From Deltaproteobacteria bacterium (GTDB lineage: Bacteria; Desulfobacterota; DSM-4660; Desulfatiglandales; HGW-15), in contig CP070840.1 in the NCBI GenBank assembly GCA_020342025.1, positions 44,320-54,987 of the forward strand: a stretch of DNA of 10,668 nucleotides, read 5' to 3'. The notes below the pieces were generated by a model. The model was not told where the DNA came from. It saw nothing but the letters and a program-made list of their open reading frames with translations, and ran no database searches. Made by a program: the position numbers and the translations under genes. Shown here one piece after another: positions 1 to 6,680 of this stretch; within the stretch, counting starts at the first letter, position 1, and every line of letters starts with the position of its first letter.

Positions 1-719
1 ACATGGAAATTCTCGCAGATTTTATCTTAAATCTGGTCCATAAATTTCCTCGGTTTTCCAGGGAGACAGAGTATATTGCCCTGAGCCATCCAGACGAGTA
101 CGCTCTCTATGATGGGGATATCTCCTCCACGGACGGTGGCGCATGGCCTGTAGCCCAGTACAAGGAGATTACCAATGAATACTTGGTTCCCCACTCCACC
201 GCCAAATTCGCAAAACACAGTGGGGATTCTTACATGGTCGGGGCCCTTGCCAGATTAAACCTTAATTTTGATCATCTCTGCCCCAAGGCCAAAGAAATTG
301 CAAAGGCGTTCCAGCTTCGGCCGATCAATTACAATCCCTTTATGAATAACGTTGCTCAACTTGTGGAGGTGATCCACTCTGTTGTTGATTCTATGGGGCT
401 TATAGATGATCTTCTAAAATCCGGTGTTAAGGATGAAAAGCCATCGGCTACCGTAAAGGCTGGGCGGGGGACCGGGGCAGTGGAAGTCCCCAGGGGTGTA
501 CTATTTCATGAATACGAGTATAACAAGGATGGAGAGTGCGTCTGGGCCAATTGCGTTATCCCCACGAACCAGAACCATGCCAATATTCAGAAAGACTTGG
601 AAGCCTTGATTCCGGAAATCAAAGCTCGACCCGTGGAAATGATAGAGCTCACCTCTGAGATGCTTGTCAGGGCGTACGATCCCTGTATCTCTTGCTCTAC
701 CCATTGCATTTTTCTCTAG
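1..719 (+). CDS. NiFe hydrogenase large (alpha) subunit, group 3 (3b-like), C-terminal part
   Basis: This is the C-terminal part of the catalytic subunit of a cytoplasmic NiFe hydrogenase, which oxidises or produces H2 at a Ni-Fe(CN)2CO site. The 5' end is outside the window; the ATG at nt 3 is probably an internal Met, because about 238 residues remain of a family usually above 400. The last codons (nt 678-704) encode DPCISCSTH, the C-terminal nickel-binding motif DPCxxCxxH, so two of the four nickel cysteines are visible; the N-terminal pair must lie upstream. Upstream motifs such as YMVGALARLNLN fit group 3 enzymes. Only four residues (CIFL) follow the motif histidine, where a maturation protease normally cuts. 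As I recall, Pyrococcus sulfhydrogenase I (group 3b) also has a four-residue tail, which favours 3b, but 3c is not excluded. A response regulator and a kinase follow closely and look co-transcribed. Confidence 0.93.
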   Translation, partial: MEILADFILNLVHKFPRFSRETEYIALSHPDEYALYDGDISSTDGGAWPVAQYKEITNEYLVPHSTAKFAKHSGDSYMVGALARLNLNFDHLCPKAKEIAKAFQLRPINYNPFMNNVAQLVEVIHSVVDSMGLIDDLLKSGVKDEKPSATVKAGRGTGAVEVPRGVLFHEYEYNKDGECVWANCVIPTNQNHANIQKDLEALIPEIKARPVEMIELTSEMLVRAYDPCISCSTHCIFL

Positions 720-732
720 AAAAGGATATAAA

Positions 733-738
733 AGGAGG
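733..738 (+). promoter_or_regulatory. Ribosome binding site of the first response regulator
   Basis: AGGAGG ends 6 nt before the ATG at 745. It lies between the hydrogenase stop (717-719) and the receiver gene, and it rules in 745 over the upstream in-frame ATG. Confidence 0.8.
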
Positions 739-744
739 CAAAGG

Positions 745-1155
745 ATGGATAAACGAAAGATCCTTGTCATTGATGATGACCCCGACCTGGTTGAGAGCAT
801 CCGGATTACCCTGGAAGCCAACAATTACGAAGTCCACAGCGCCCAAAATGGTACTGAGGGCCTTAAGCTGGTAAAAGAGATTCACCCAGATCTTATAATC
901 CTTGACGTGATGATGGACACCATAACGGAAGGATTTCAGGTTACGTACCAACTCAGAAGCCGGGACCCGAAATCCGAGTACAGAGACTGTGCAGATATCC
1001 CCATTCTCATGCTTACGGGTATATCTGAGAAGACCCATATAAAATTCTCTCCCAAGGACGACGAGGACTATTTACCGGTCGATGAATTTGTGGAAAAACC
1101 CATAAGGTTCGAGGCCTTGCTAGAAAAGGTCAAGAATTTGACCCGAAAGGGCTGA
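745..1155 (+). CDS. Single-domain response regulator (CheY-like receiver) next to hydrogenase
   Basis: A 136-residue stand-alone receiver domain. It is expected to take a phosphoryl group from a histidine kinase, probably the one starting 8 nt downstream. The acidic pocket D10-D11-D12, the phospho-acceptor D54 (in LDVMMD), T91 (in LMLTG) and K118 (in VEKPI) are all present, so it should be active. There is no output domain. The start at 745 is set by a perfect AGGAGG at 733-738 with 6 nt spacing; an upstream in-frame ATG at 664 lies inside the hydrogenase gene and would add a non-homologous tail. Two features are atypical of CheY: a longer stretch between D54 and T91 (residues 58-85, with EGFQVTYQLRSRDP) and an acidic insertion near 100-112. 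I recall receivers with this EGFQVxYxLR pattern near hydrogenase and heterodisulfide reductase genes in sulfate reducers; that association is from memory and not tested here. Confidence 0.9.
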   Translation: MDKRKILVIDDDPDLVESIRITLEANNYEVHSAQNGTEGLKLVKEIHPDLIILDVMMDTITEGFQVTYQLRSRDPKSEYRDCADIPILMLTGISEKTHIKFSPKDDEDYLPVDEFVEKPIRFEALLEKVKNLTRKG

Positions 1156-1163
1156 AGTGGTCC

Positions 1164-3056
1164 ATGGGAATTTCTCCCCCTCAGAAAGGGAAGGCCTACA
1201 TTCAGGAAATGGGTGGGGAAGAGCCTATCTCGAGGGAGCGGTGGTGGGTCATCCTGAGGTGGGTCCTCATCGGGGTGGTCCTCTTCGTTTCTCTCCTAGG
1301 CAACCAACTCACTGAGCTCCATGTTCCAACCCTAAGGGTCCTTTCCTTTTGTACGATACTTGCCTTACTCAATGCTTTTTCCCATTATCACGCCTTTGTC
1401 ATCAACAGGAGAAGTCCTTTACCGGATTCAGTGCATATTGATGCATTCACCTACTTCCAGTTTACCATGGACTGGGTCTTCATCAGTCTCGTCTTCCATT
1501 ACACCGGGGGCATTGCCAGCCCACTTGCCTTTTACTTTCTTTTTCATGTGATTCTGAGCGGGGGTCTACTAGCCAGACGGGCCTGTCTACTTTATGTGAC
1601 CCTAATCGCTATTACAATCAACGCATTGGCCCTTTTGGAATTGGGAGGCTATCTTTCACATAGCTACGCTTCATCGTTCATATCCCGAGATGTACAGAAT
1701 GATCCTTCATTTGTTTTGGTCCTTCTTTTCTTCTTTACCTCCGTACTCTATGTCTTCAGTTTTCTTATCGGAACATGGTTTAAACGTTTAAAGGAGCGCA
1801 TGGTGCGGCTTAGGCTACTGCAGCATAAGCTTGAGCAGGACAATCAAGATCTTAGATTGCTCAATCGTCTTGCCAGAGGTATCAGTGCTACTTTTGGACT
1901 TTACCCGAGGCTTGACTTCATCTGCAACACGATTACGGAAGTCATGGGGGTCAAAGGAGTTGCCATCCGACTGCTAGACGAGAAAACGGGCCGGTTGGAA
2001 CTGGTATCTGCTTTCGGATTGAGCGAAGCTTATCTCCATAAGGGACCAGTGGATGCAGACAAGAGTCTGAGAAAGGCACTGGGAGGAGAGTCCCACTTTG
2101 TTTTGGATGCCGCTACGGATCCAAATGTTCAATATCCAGAAGAAGCCCGCAAAGAGGGAATTAAAAGCATGTTGGCCCTTCCCTTGAAAGGTAGAGAAAG
2201 GGCTATTGGTACCCTGAGACTTTACACCAACAAGAAAAGACACTTCAGCCAGTATGAACTCACTCTTCTTTCGGCTTTATCGAACCAGGCGGCTATTTCC
2301 ATAGAAAACGCAAAAATTCATGATGTACTAGAAAGACAAGACAAAGCAAAAAGCGAGTTCATCATGTCCATGACCCATGAGTTGAAGGGGCCATTGATGG
2401 CCATCCAGGGTCTCTTGGACGTTTTGCTAAAGGGTTACGTGGGAACGCTGACAGAAAAGCAGCAAGATTTGATTGAGCGGATGTACAGGCGCATAGGATC
2501 TGTCATGGAGGTGTCAACCGGGCTGCTCGATATTTACCAGTGGGAGTCACGACGGGCGGATGTCAAATGGGGGCCTGTGTCGGTGAAGGAGCTGGTGGAA
2601 AGGGCCATTGAACTCTTTAAGCCGACTGCTCAAGAAAAGGGACTCGCTATACATGCTGCTTTACCGAGTGAGGATCCTGCCATCATGGGAAGCGAGGAGG
2701 AGATGGAGAAGATTCTCAATAACTTGATCACCAATGCCATAAAATATACGCCCAACGGTGGCAGTATACTTTTAGACCTGTCGACTTCAGAAGGGCATAT
2801 GGTGCTTAAGGTCGAAGATACAGGGATAGGCATACCTGCTGAAGATCTCCCCAGAATATTTGAAGAATACTTCCGGAGCAGGGAAGCGAAAAAGATTGAC
2901 CACTACGGACGCGGTATAGGTCTGCCGTTTGTTAAGAGAGTCGTGGAAGCGCTCGGAGGTAGCATAGACGTGAGAAGTGACGAGGGTCGGGGCACGGAGT
3001 TTATCCTTATGTTTCCCCTAAGAGAGGCGCCCAAAAATACGAATAAAGAGGGGTGA
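1164..3056 (+). CDS. Membrane sensor histidine kinase: 6 TM (RegB-like), GAF, HisKA, HATPase
   Basis: A 630-residue hybrid-free sensor kinase at the inner membrane. Predicted membrane segments lie at about 27-46, 56-79, 100-112, 118-137, 140-160 and 182-205. A charged coiled-coil linker (206-235) leads to a GAF domain (about 246-385), a HisKA dimerisation domain with H405 in THELKGPL, and a HATPase with N524 (N box), DTGIGIP at 552-558 and the G2 loop GRGIGLP starting at 582. All catalytic residues are present. Between TM3 and TM4 is GGIASPL (115-121), resembling the GGxxNPF quinone-responsive heptapeptide of RegB/PrrB; this is a by-eye match with N to S and F to L. The start is uncertain: ATG 1164 gives tight 8-nt coupling to the receiver gene but has only a weak ribosome binding site; ATG 1209 is an in-frame alternative. 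The likely partner is the receiver just upstream, with hydrogenase or redox control as an inferred role. Confidence 0.92.
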   Translation: MGISPPQKGKAYIQEMGGEEPISRERWWVILRWVLIGVVLFVSLLGNQLTELHVPTLRVLSFCTILALLNAFSHYHAFVINRRSPLPDSVHIDAFTYFQFTMDWVFISLVFHYTGGIASPLAFYFLFHVILSGGLLARRACLLYVTLIAITINALALLELGGYLSHSYASSFISRDVQNDPSFVLVLLFFFTSVLYVFSFLIGTWFKRLKERMVRLRLLQHKLEQDNQDLRLLNRLARGISATFGLYPRLDFICNTITEVMGVKGVAIRLLDEKTGRLELVSAFGLSEAYLHKGPVDADKSLRKALGGESHFVLDAATDPNVQYPEEARKEGIKSMLALPLKGRERAIGTLRLYTNKKRHFSQYELTLLSALSNQAAISIENAKIHDVLERQDKAKSEFIMSMTHELKGPLMAIQGLLDVLLKGYVGTLTEKQQDLIERMYRRIGSVMEVSTGLLDIYQWESRRADVKWGPVSVKELVERAIELFKPTAQEKGLAIHAALPSEDPAIMGSEEEMEKILNNLITNAIKYTPNGGSILLDLSTSEGHMVLKVEDTGIGIPAEDLPRIFEEYFRSREAKKIDHYGRGIGLPFVKRVVEALGGSIDVRSDEGRGTEFILMFPLREAPKNTNKEG

Positions 3057-3113
3057 GATCAAAGGCAACATTATTTCCCTCCCTCCCAGACCATCCCCAC
3101 CTTTAGAAACTGC

Positions 3114-3129
3114 CAGCGTTCTAACGCTG
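3114..3129 (+). repeat. Perfect 7-bp inverted repeat CAGCGTT-CT-AACGCTG
   Basis: The two 7-base arms are exact reverse complements with a 2-nt centre; as RNA this would be a 6-bp stem with a 4-nt loop. It sits 58 nt after the kinase stop. Only TTT follows it, so it is a poor intrinsic terminator; it could be a weak terminator, a processing hairpin or a dimeric protein-binding site. The role is not decided by the sequence. Confidence 0.4.
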
Positions 3130-3205
3130 TTTGCCCATGCCGTATCAGCAATATGCTCGGATAAGTGATCTTGCTTTCCAACTTAATAGGAACCAGCGGC
3201 AGGTC

Positions 3206-3222
3206 TTTTACGATCTGTAAAA
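3206..3222. promoter_or_regulatory. Palindrome TTTTAC-N5-GTAAAA, possible activator site
   Basis: An exact 6-bp inverted repeat with a 5-nt centre (17 bp in all). Its centre lies about 115 bp upstream of the -24 element of the sigma-54 promoter, which is within the usual distance for upstream sites of sigma-54 enhancer-binding proteins. The palindrome is seen; the activator-site role is inference. Confidence 0.35.
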
Positions 3223-3328
3223 ATCTTCGACATCTCTGCACCGAATTCATTCTCCAGGATTTCTCCCCCGCATGCTAATTTTCTTGAGATGTTATACACT
3301 TACCTTGTTGGACGGTCTTTTAATGCTT

Positions 3329-3344
3329 TGGTACGCTCGTTGCA
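3329..3344 (+). promoter_or_regulatory. Sigma-54 (RpoN) -24/-12 promoter
   Basis: The sequence TGGTACGCTCGTTGCA matches the RpoN consensus TGGYACG-N4-TTGCA at every defined position, with correct spacing between the GG (3330-3331) and GC (3342-3343) dinucleotides. Transcription would begin near 3355, giving a leader of about 110 nt before the ATG at 3465. It faces the second signalling block (response regulator, Cache kinase, response regulator). Use of RpoN implies an AAA+ enhancer-binding activator, and none is encoded in this window. Confidence 0.75.
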
Positions 3345-3464
3345 GCTTTCCAGTTTTAGCAGATCTGATGAGGTACCTTTAATATGTCAGACTGAAGATT
3401 CATGTGAGCGTTAAAGATAGATTTGAAAAAAAGGTTTGGGCATTTATTAAAAAGGAGTAAAGCT

Positions 3465-4094
3465 ATGGAAAAAATGAGAGCCCTGGTGATTGATGATGAA
3501 CAGATTGTTTTGGACAGTGTAAGTAAGATACTTAGCGAGGAGGGTCGCTATGAGGTCGATGTCTCACTCACTGGGCGCAAAGGACTTGACCTGGCCATTC
3601 AACGACAATACGACGTTGTCCTCACGGACATACGCATGCCGGATATCGGAGGTATGAGGGTTTTAAGGGACATCAAGAGGGCCAAGCCGTCCCTTCCGGT
3701 GGTTATGATTACAGGTTACTCCTCAGTCCGCTCGGCAGTGCAGGCGATGAAACTCGGTGCAGCAGATTACATAGAAAAGCCATTCACCCCTGATCAAATC
3801 CTAGAAGCTGTGTCATCAGCCCTCGACATAGCTGCCACACACGAGCCTGAGGAACAGGCCTTGATTCATCACGAGGAAATGATCAAGGTCCTGGAGCGGG
3901 CTGCATCTGATGGGCTATTTCTCACAAGCCTTCTGGAAGATGCCGCGGATGCCTTAGATGAATATGATTTGACAGGTCCTGAGAAACTCGCCCTCTTGAC
4001 CGGTGATATTGAGTGGATCGAGGAGAACATCGGACGTCTCTCAAGATCGCAGAGGCGCTGGCTTGATCTAAGGAGAAGTGCCGAAATATGGTAA
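3465..4094 (+). CDS. Response regulator with C-terminal helical module of unknown function
   Basis: A 209-residue protein: an N-terminal receiver (about 1-120) with D10, D11, phospho-acceptor D55 (in LTDIRMPD), T83 and K105, all intact, then a helical C-terminal part that is not a recognisable DNA-binding, AAA+ or enzymatic output domain. Residues about 150-209 read FLTSLLEDAADALDEYDLT, then an EKLALLTGDIEWIE segment, then QRRWLDLRRSAEIW at the very end; Trp, Arg and acidic residues are regularly placed. The middle resembles by eye the small LigA-like or Nif11-like helical fold (FLxxLLxD...LTxxEKxAL), but this is only a suggestion. The start at 3465 follows AGGAG (3453-3457) with 7 nt spacing; a TTG at 3423 is in frame but has no ribosome binding site. 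It is the first gene after the sigma-54 promoter and 92 nt upstream of a kinase that probably phosphorylates it. Confidence 0.88.
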   Translation: MEKMRALVIDDEQIVLDSVSKILSEEGRYEVDVSLTGRKGLDLAIQRQYDVVLTDIRMPDIGGMRVLRDIKRAKPSLPVVMITGYSSVRSAVQAMKLGAADYIEKPFTPDQILEAVSSALDIAATHEPEEQALIHHEEMIKVLERAASDGLFLTSLLEDAADALDEYDLTGPEKLALLTGDIEWIEENIGRLSRSQRRWLDLRRSAEIW

Positions 4095-4186
4095 TCTGAG
4101 GGCCAAGTGGGCGTGCAAGTTGACCGTTCCCGGCGTACGGATTTTATCCTGGGCTGATCTTAGAAAGGGCTAAAAAGAGGGGCGAG

Positions 4187-6118
4187 GTGTTTTACACAAC
4201 AAGATCCAAGCTCATAGCAAGTTTTCTCGGTGTCTCATTGCTTGTTGGTGCCGTCTCTCTGTTCATTGGTGGCCAGCTCCTTTACAAAGCCATACTCAGC
4301 GAAGCAAAAAATCGCGTCAGGCTGAACCTGAATGCCGCTCGTGAGATCTATCTCACCCGTATCAGTAATATGAGGGTTGCCGTTGATATTACCACACTGG
4401 GACTCGGGTTCCTTTCAGCGGTCAGGAGGCATGATACCTCAGAACTGGTCTTCCGGCTCAGTCGCCTGGCCCAGAATGCCGAATTGGATTTCGCGGGTAT
4501 CATAACGAAGGAGGGCGCAACGCTATGCCGTATCGGCCCAGATTCCTTACCCAGGGAAATGGTTGAAACGACAAACCCTGTAGCAAGATTGGCACTCAAA
4601 CGAAAAGTTCCCATCTCGGGAACCGTTGTATTGGGTCAGGATTTTCTCTACAGTGAAGACCCTGCACTTGCGGAAAGGGCCAGAATTCGATTGGTTCCCA
4701 CACCGAGGGCAGCCCCGAGGGCCGACAAGGAGGAAACCTCAGGTATGGCCCTCGCTGCGGCAGTCCCCATATTTGAAGGAGGCGACTTGCTGGGCGTTAT
4801 TTACGGAGGGATCCTTTTGAGCCGGAGTCACGGGATCGTTGACACGGTACGGGACACGGTTTTTCAGCAAGAGATATACAAAGGCCGCAGTATAGGGACA
4901 GCGACTATCTTTTTGAATGACCTCAGGATCTCAACCAATGTCCTCACCTCGGAGGGAGGGCGGGCCATTGGAACTCGAGTTTCAAAGGAGGTTAAAGAGC
5001 AGGTCCTCTCAGAGGGGAAAAGATGGACAGACCGTGCATTTGTTGTAAGTGATTGGTACATTACAGCTTATGAAGCCATTGAGGATGTCTTTGGGGAGCG
5101 GGTGGGAATGCTGTATGTGGGGGTATTGGAGGAGAAGTATGTGGACATCCGGAAGAAGGCCCTTTCCGTTTTCATCCTTCTAACAGTGGCTGGGATGGCA
5201 CTTGCCATAGGGCTAGGATATCTCCTGGCCAACAAGATCATGAATCCGGTACACAGATTGATAAAGGCGAGCCAACAGGTTTCCGAGGGGAGCCTGTCCC
5301 CGGAAATGGGTCCCATATCCCCTGGTGAAATAGGCGTTTTGCAGAAGACCTTCAAGGATATGGTTGCGGCTATGGCGCGCAGGAGCGAAGCCGCTCAGAA
5401 GCAGATAGTACACTCAGAAAAGCAGGCCAGCGTTGGAAAACTTGCAGCGGGTGTTGCTCACGAGATCAATAACCCTCTGACGGGTGTGTTAACATATACA
5501 CACATGTTGCTGCGTCGAAAGGATATAGACGATGAGATTCGGTCTGATCTTCGAAAAATAGCCGAGTCCACCGAACGGGTCCGGAAGATCGTTAAGGGTC
5601 TCCTGGACTTCTCTCGTCAGACAAAGCCTGATCCGGAGCCAACAGATATAAACAGGCTAATAAGTTCCACCGTTTCATTGATAGAGAATCAGGCATTGAT
5701 TAAAGGTGTGGGTTTAAAGTTCAATCCAGGAGAAAACCTGCCCATCCTGACCGTCGACCGCAGCCAGTTCCAGAGTGTGTTATTAAACTTGATAATAAAC
5801 GCCCTTGATGCGACTGGGCCGGGTGATTCGATCAATATATATACCGCGACCGGTTTGTCCGCAAGCAACTCTGGTCAGAGAGGCGTTGAAATTGTCGTTG
5901 CTGACACGGGTAGTGGCATACCGCCGGAGAACCTTGATAAATTGTTTGACCCCTTTTTCAGTACGAAAGGGGTGGGTGAAGGTACCGGTCTTGGTCTTTC
6001 CGTAACCTATGGGATTGTAGAAAGACACGGGGGAACGATTAGGGTTCAGAGCGAAGTCGGCAAAGGTAGCAGATTTTTCGTATGGTTGCCCATAAGGAAG
6101 AAGGCTGAAGCAGGATGA
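4187..6118 (+). CDS. Cache-HAMP sensor histidine kinase, NtrB-type core
   Basis: A 643-residue inner-membrane sensor kinase. TM1 (about 9-33) and TM2 (about 325-348) bracket a periplasmic region of some 290 residues with Cache-type motifs: AAVPIFEGGDLLGVIYGGIL (191-210) and a second half with GTATIFLNDLRIST (237-250), RAIGTRVS and DWYITAYEAI, as in ligand-binding Cache sensors. A HAMP linker follows (about 347-400), then HisKA with H425 in AHEINNPL, and a HATPase with N538, DTGSGIP at 573-579 and GEGTGLGLS starting at 597. All catalytic residues are present. The start is GTG 4187 with GAGGGG at 4177-4182. The stop overlaps the next receiver gene by 4 nt (ATGA), indicating translational coupling and a cognate pair. 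The extracellular ligand is unknown; related Cache domains often bind small organic acids or amino acids, which would fit the acetate genes downstream, but that is inference. Confidence 0.94.
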   Translation: MFYTTRSKLIASFLGVSLLVGAVSLFIGGQLLYKAILSEAKNRVRLNLNAAREIYLTRISNMRVAVDITTLGLGFLSAVRRHDTSELVFRLSRLAQNAELDFAGIITKEGATLCRIGPDSLPREMVETTNPVARLALKRKVPISGTVVLGQDFLYSEDPALAERARIRLVPTPRAAPRADKEETSGMALAAAVPIFEGGDLLGVIYGGILLSRSHGIVDTVRDTVFQQEIYKGRSIGTATIFLNDLRISTNVLTSEGGRAIGTRVSKEVKEQVLSEGKRWTDRAFVVSDWYITAYEAIEDVFGERVGMLYVGVLEEKYVDIRKKALSVFILLTVAGMALAIGLGYLLANKIMNPVHRLIKASQQVSEGSLSPEMGPISPGEIGVLQKTFKDMVAAMARRSEAAQKQIVHSEKQASVGKLAAGVAHEINNPLTGVLTYTHMLLRRKDIDDEIRSDLRKIAESTERVRKIVKGLLDFSRQTKPDPEPTDINRLISSTVSLIENQALIKGVGLKFNPGENLPILTVDRSQFQSVLLNLIINALDATGPGDSINIYTATGLSASNSGQRGVEIVVADTGSGIPPENLDKLFDPFFSTKGVGEGTGLGLSVTYGIVERHGGTIRVQSEVGKGSRFFVWLPIRKKAEAG

Positions 6119-6498
6119 AGATACTGGTTGTAGATGATGAAAGTATCGTGCTCGATAGCTGTCAACTGGTGCTTCGGGCCGAAGGCTTTGAGGTCTTACT
6201 TCTCCCCAGTGCTAATGAGGCGTTAAAGGCAATGGAAAAAAACGATTTTGCCATTTTGCTCGTAGATTTAAAGATGCCCGGGCTCGATGGCATTTATCTC
6301 ATTAGAGAAGCCAGAAAGAAACAACCGAAGATACCTATCATAGCCATGAGCGGGTATCCTACAACAGAGACCATTGAGGAAGCCGTAAGGACGGGGGCAG
6401 TCACCTTTATTGCCAAACCATTTACTCCGGACGAACTGATTGAGAAAGTCCGTGAGATCCTCCAAAAGGAGCAAGGCTCAGGAGACAGAAGGCCCTAG
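6115..6498 (+). CDS. Single-domain response regulator (CheY-like receiver)
   Basis: A 127-residue stand-alone receiver. D7, D8, phospho-acceptor D51 (in LLVDLKMPG), S79 (in AMSGY) and K101 (in IAKPFTPDEL) complete the active site. There is no output domain; the last residues (about 118-127) are a short polar tail. The ATG lies within the last codons of the kinase gene (ATGA overlap), which implies coupled translation and makes the Cache kinase its natural partner. The kinase is thus flanked on both sides by receivers, as in a phosphorelay or a branched output. The effector is not in the window. Confidence 0.92.
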   Translation: MKILVVDDESIVLDSCQLVLRAEGFEVLLLPSANEALKAMEKNDFAILLVDLKMPGLDGIYLIREARKKQPKIPIIAMSGYPTTETIEEAVRTGAVTFIAKPFTPDELIEKVREILQKEQGSGDRRP

Positions 6499-6575
6499 CC
6501 AGTGATGAGGTATAAATTCTCTTGGATCGTGTCAGCGAGATATTTGACCATGAGAAGGAGCGGGCGGCGAACTGG

Positions 6576-6616
6576 TTTTCTTCCAGATCGTGAAATCCTT
6601 TGTGATAGGAAGAAAA
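6576..6616 (+). repeat. 9-bp perfect inverted repeat with 23-nt loop in dsrC-like leader
   Basis: TTTTCTTCC (6576-6584) and GGAAGAAAA (6608-6616) are exact reverse complements. They lie in the 182-nt gap (6499-6680) between the receiver and the tandem DsrC-like gene, which holds no convincing gene. The long loop makes it a weak hairpin; it could be an operator half-site pair or part of a leader structure. Confidence 0.35.
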
Positions 6617-6641
6617 GGCATGAGCGATTAGGGGTAAATCA

Positions 6642-6667
6642 GTGCTCCGGAAGGTGTGAAGGAGCAC
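6642..6667 (+). promoter_or_regulatory. Hairpin GTGCTCC/GGAGCAC touching the ribosome binding site
   Basis: GTGCTCC (6642-6648) and GGAGCAC (6661-6667) form a perfect GC-rich 7-bp stem with a 12-nt loop. The stem ends at the base before GGGAGG (6668-6673), the ribosome binding site of the GTG start at 6681. A hairpin in this position could stack on or affect ribosome access. Folding is seen in the sequence; a regulatory role is inferred. Confidence 0.45.
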
Positions 6668-6680
6668 GGGAGGGAAGAAC

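Larger units (their letters stand above)
3057..3464. other. Intergenic regulatory region, no convincing gene
   Basis: About 400 nt separate the first kinase from the second signalling block. No reading frame with a ribosome binding site and family resemblance was found on either strand. The stretch holds two short perfect palindromes (3114-3129 and 3206-3222), a strong sigma-54 promoter match (3329-3344), then an AT-rich leader with the AGGAG site of the next gene at 3453-3457. A 27-codon open frame (3137-3220) has no ribosome binding site. I see no transposon remnant or repeat array. Confidence 0.6.

Noticed and set aside
705..716. Hydrogenase C-terminus CIFL resembles a CaaX lipidation motif
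   Set aside because: Protein prenylation is not expected for a bacterial cytoplasmic enzyme, and the tail should be cut off during nickel-site maturation.
3137..3220. A 27-codon open frame in the intergenic region
   Set aside because: There is no ribosome binding site before the ATG, and frames of this length are expected by chance.
3423..3464. TTG start giving 14 more residues to the receiver with the helical module
   Set aside because: No ribosome binding site precedes it, while the ATG at 3465 has AGGAG at good spacing and begins right at the receiver fold.
4128..4160. Possible sigma-70 promoter (TTGACC and TATCCT) before the Cache kinase
   Set aside because: The spacing is about 19 nt and the -10 match is poor, so it is not better than chance.
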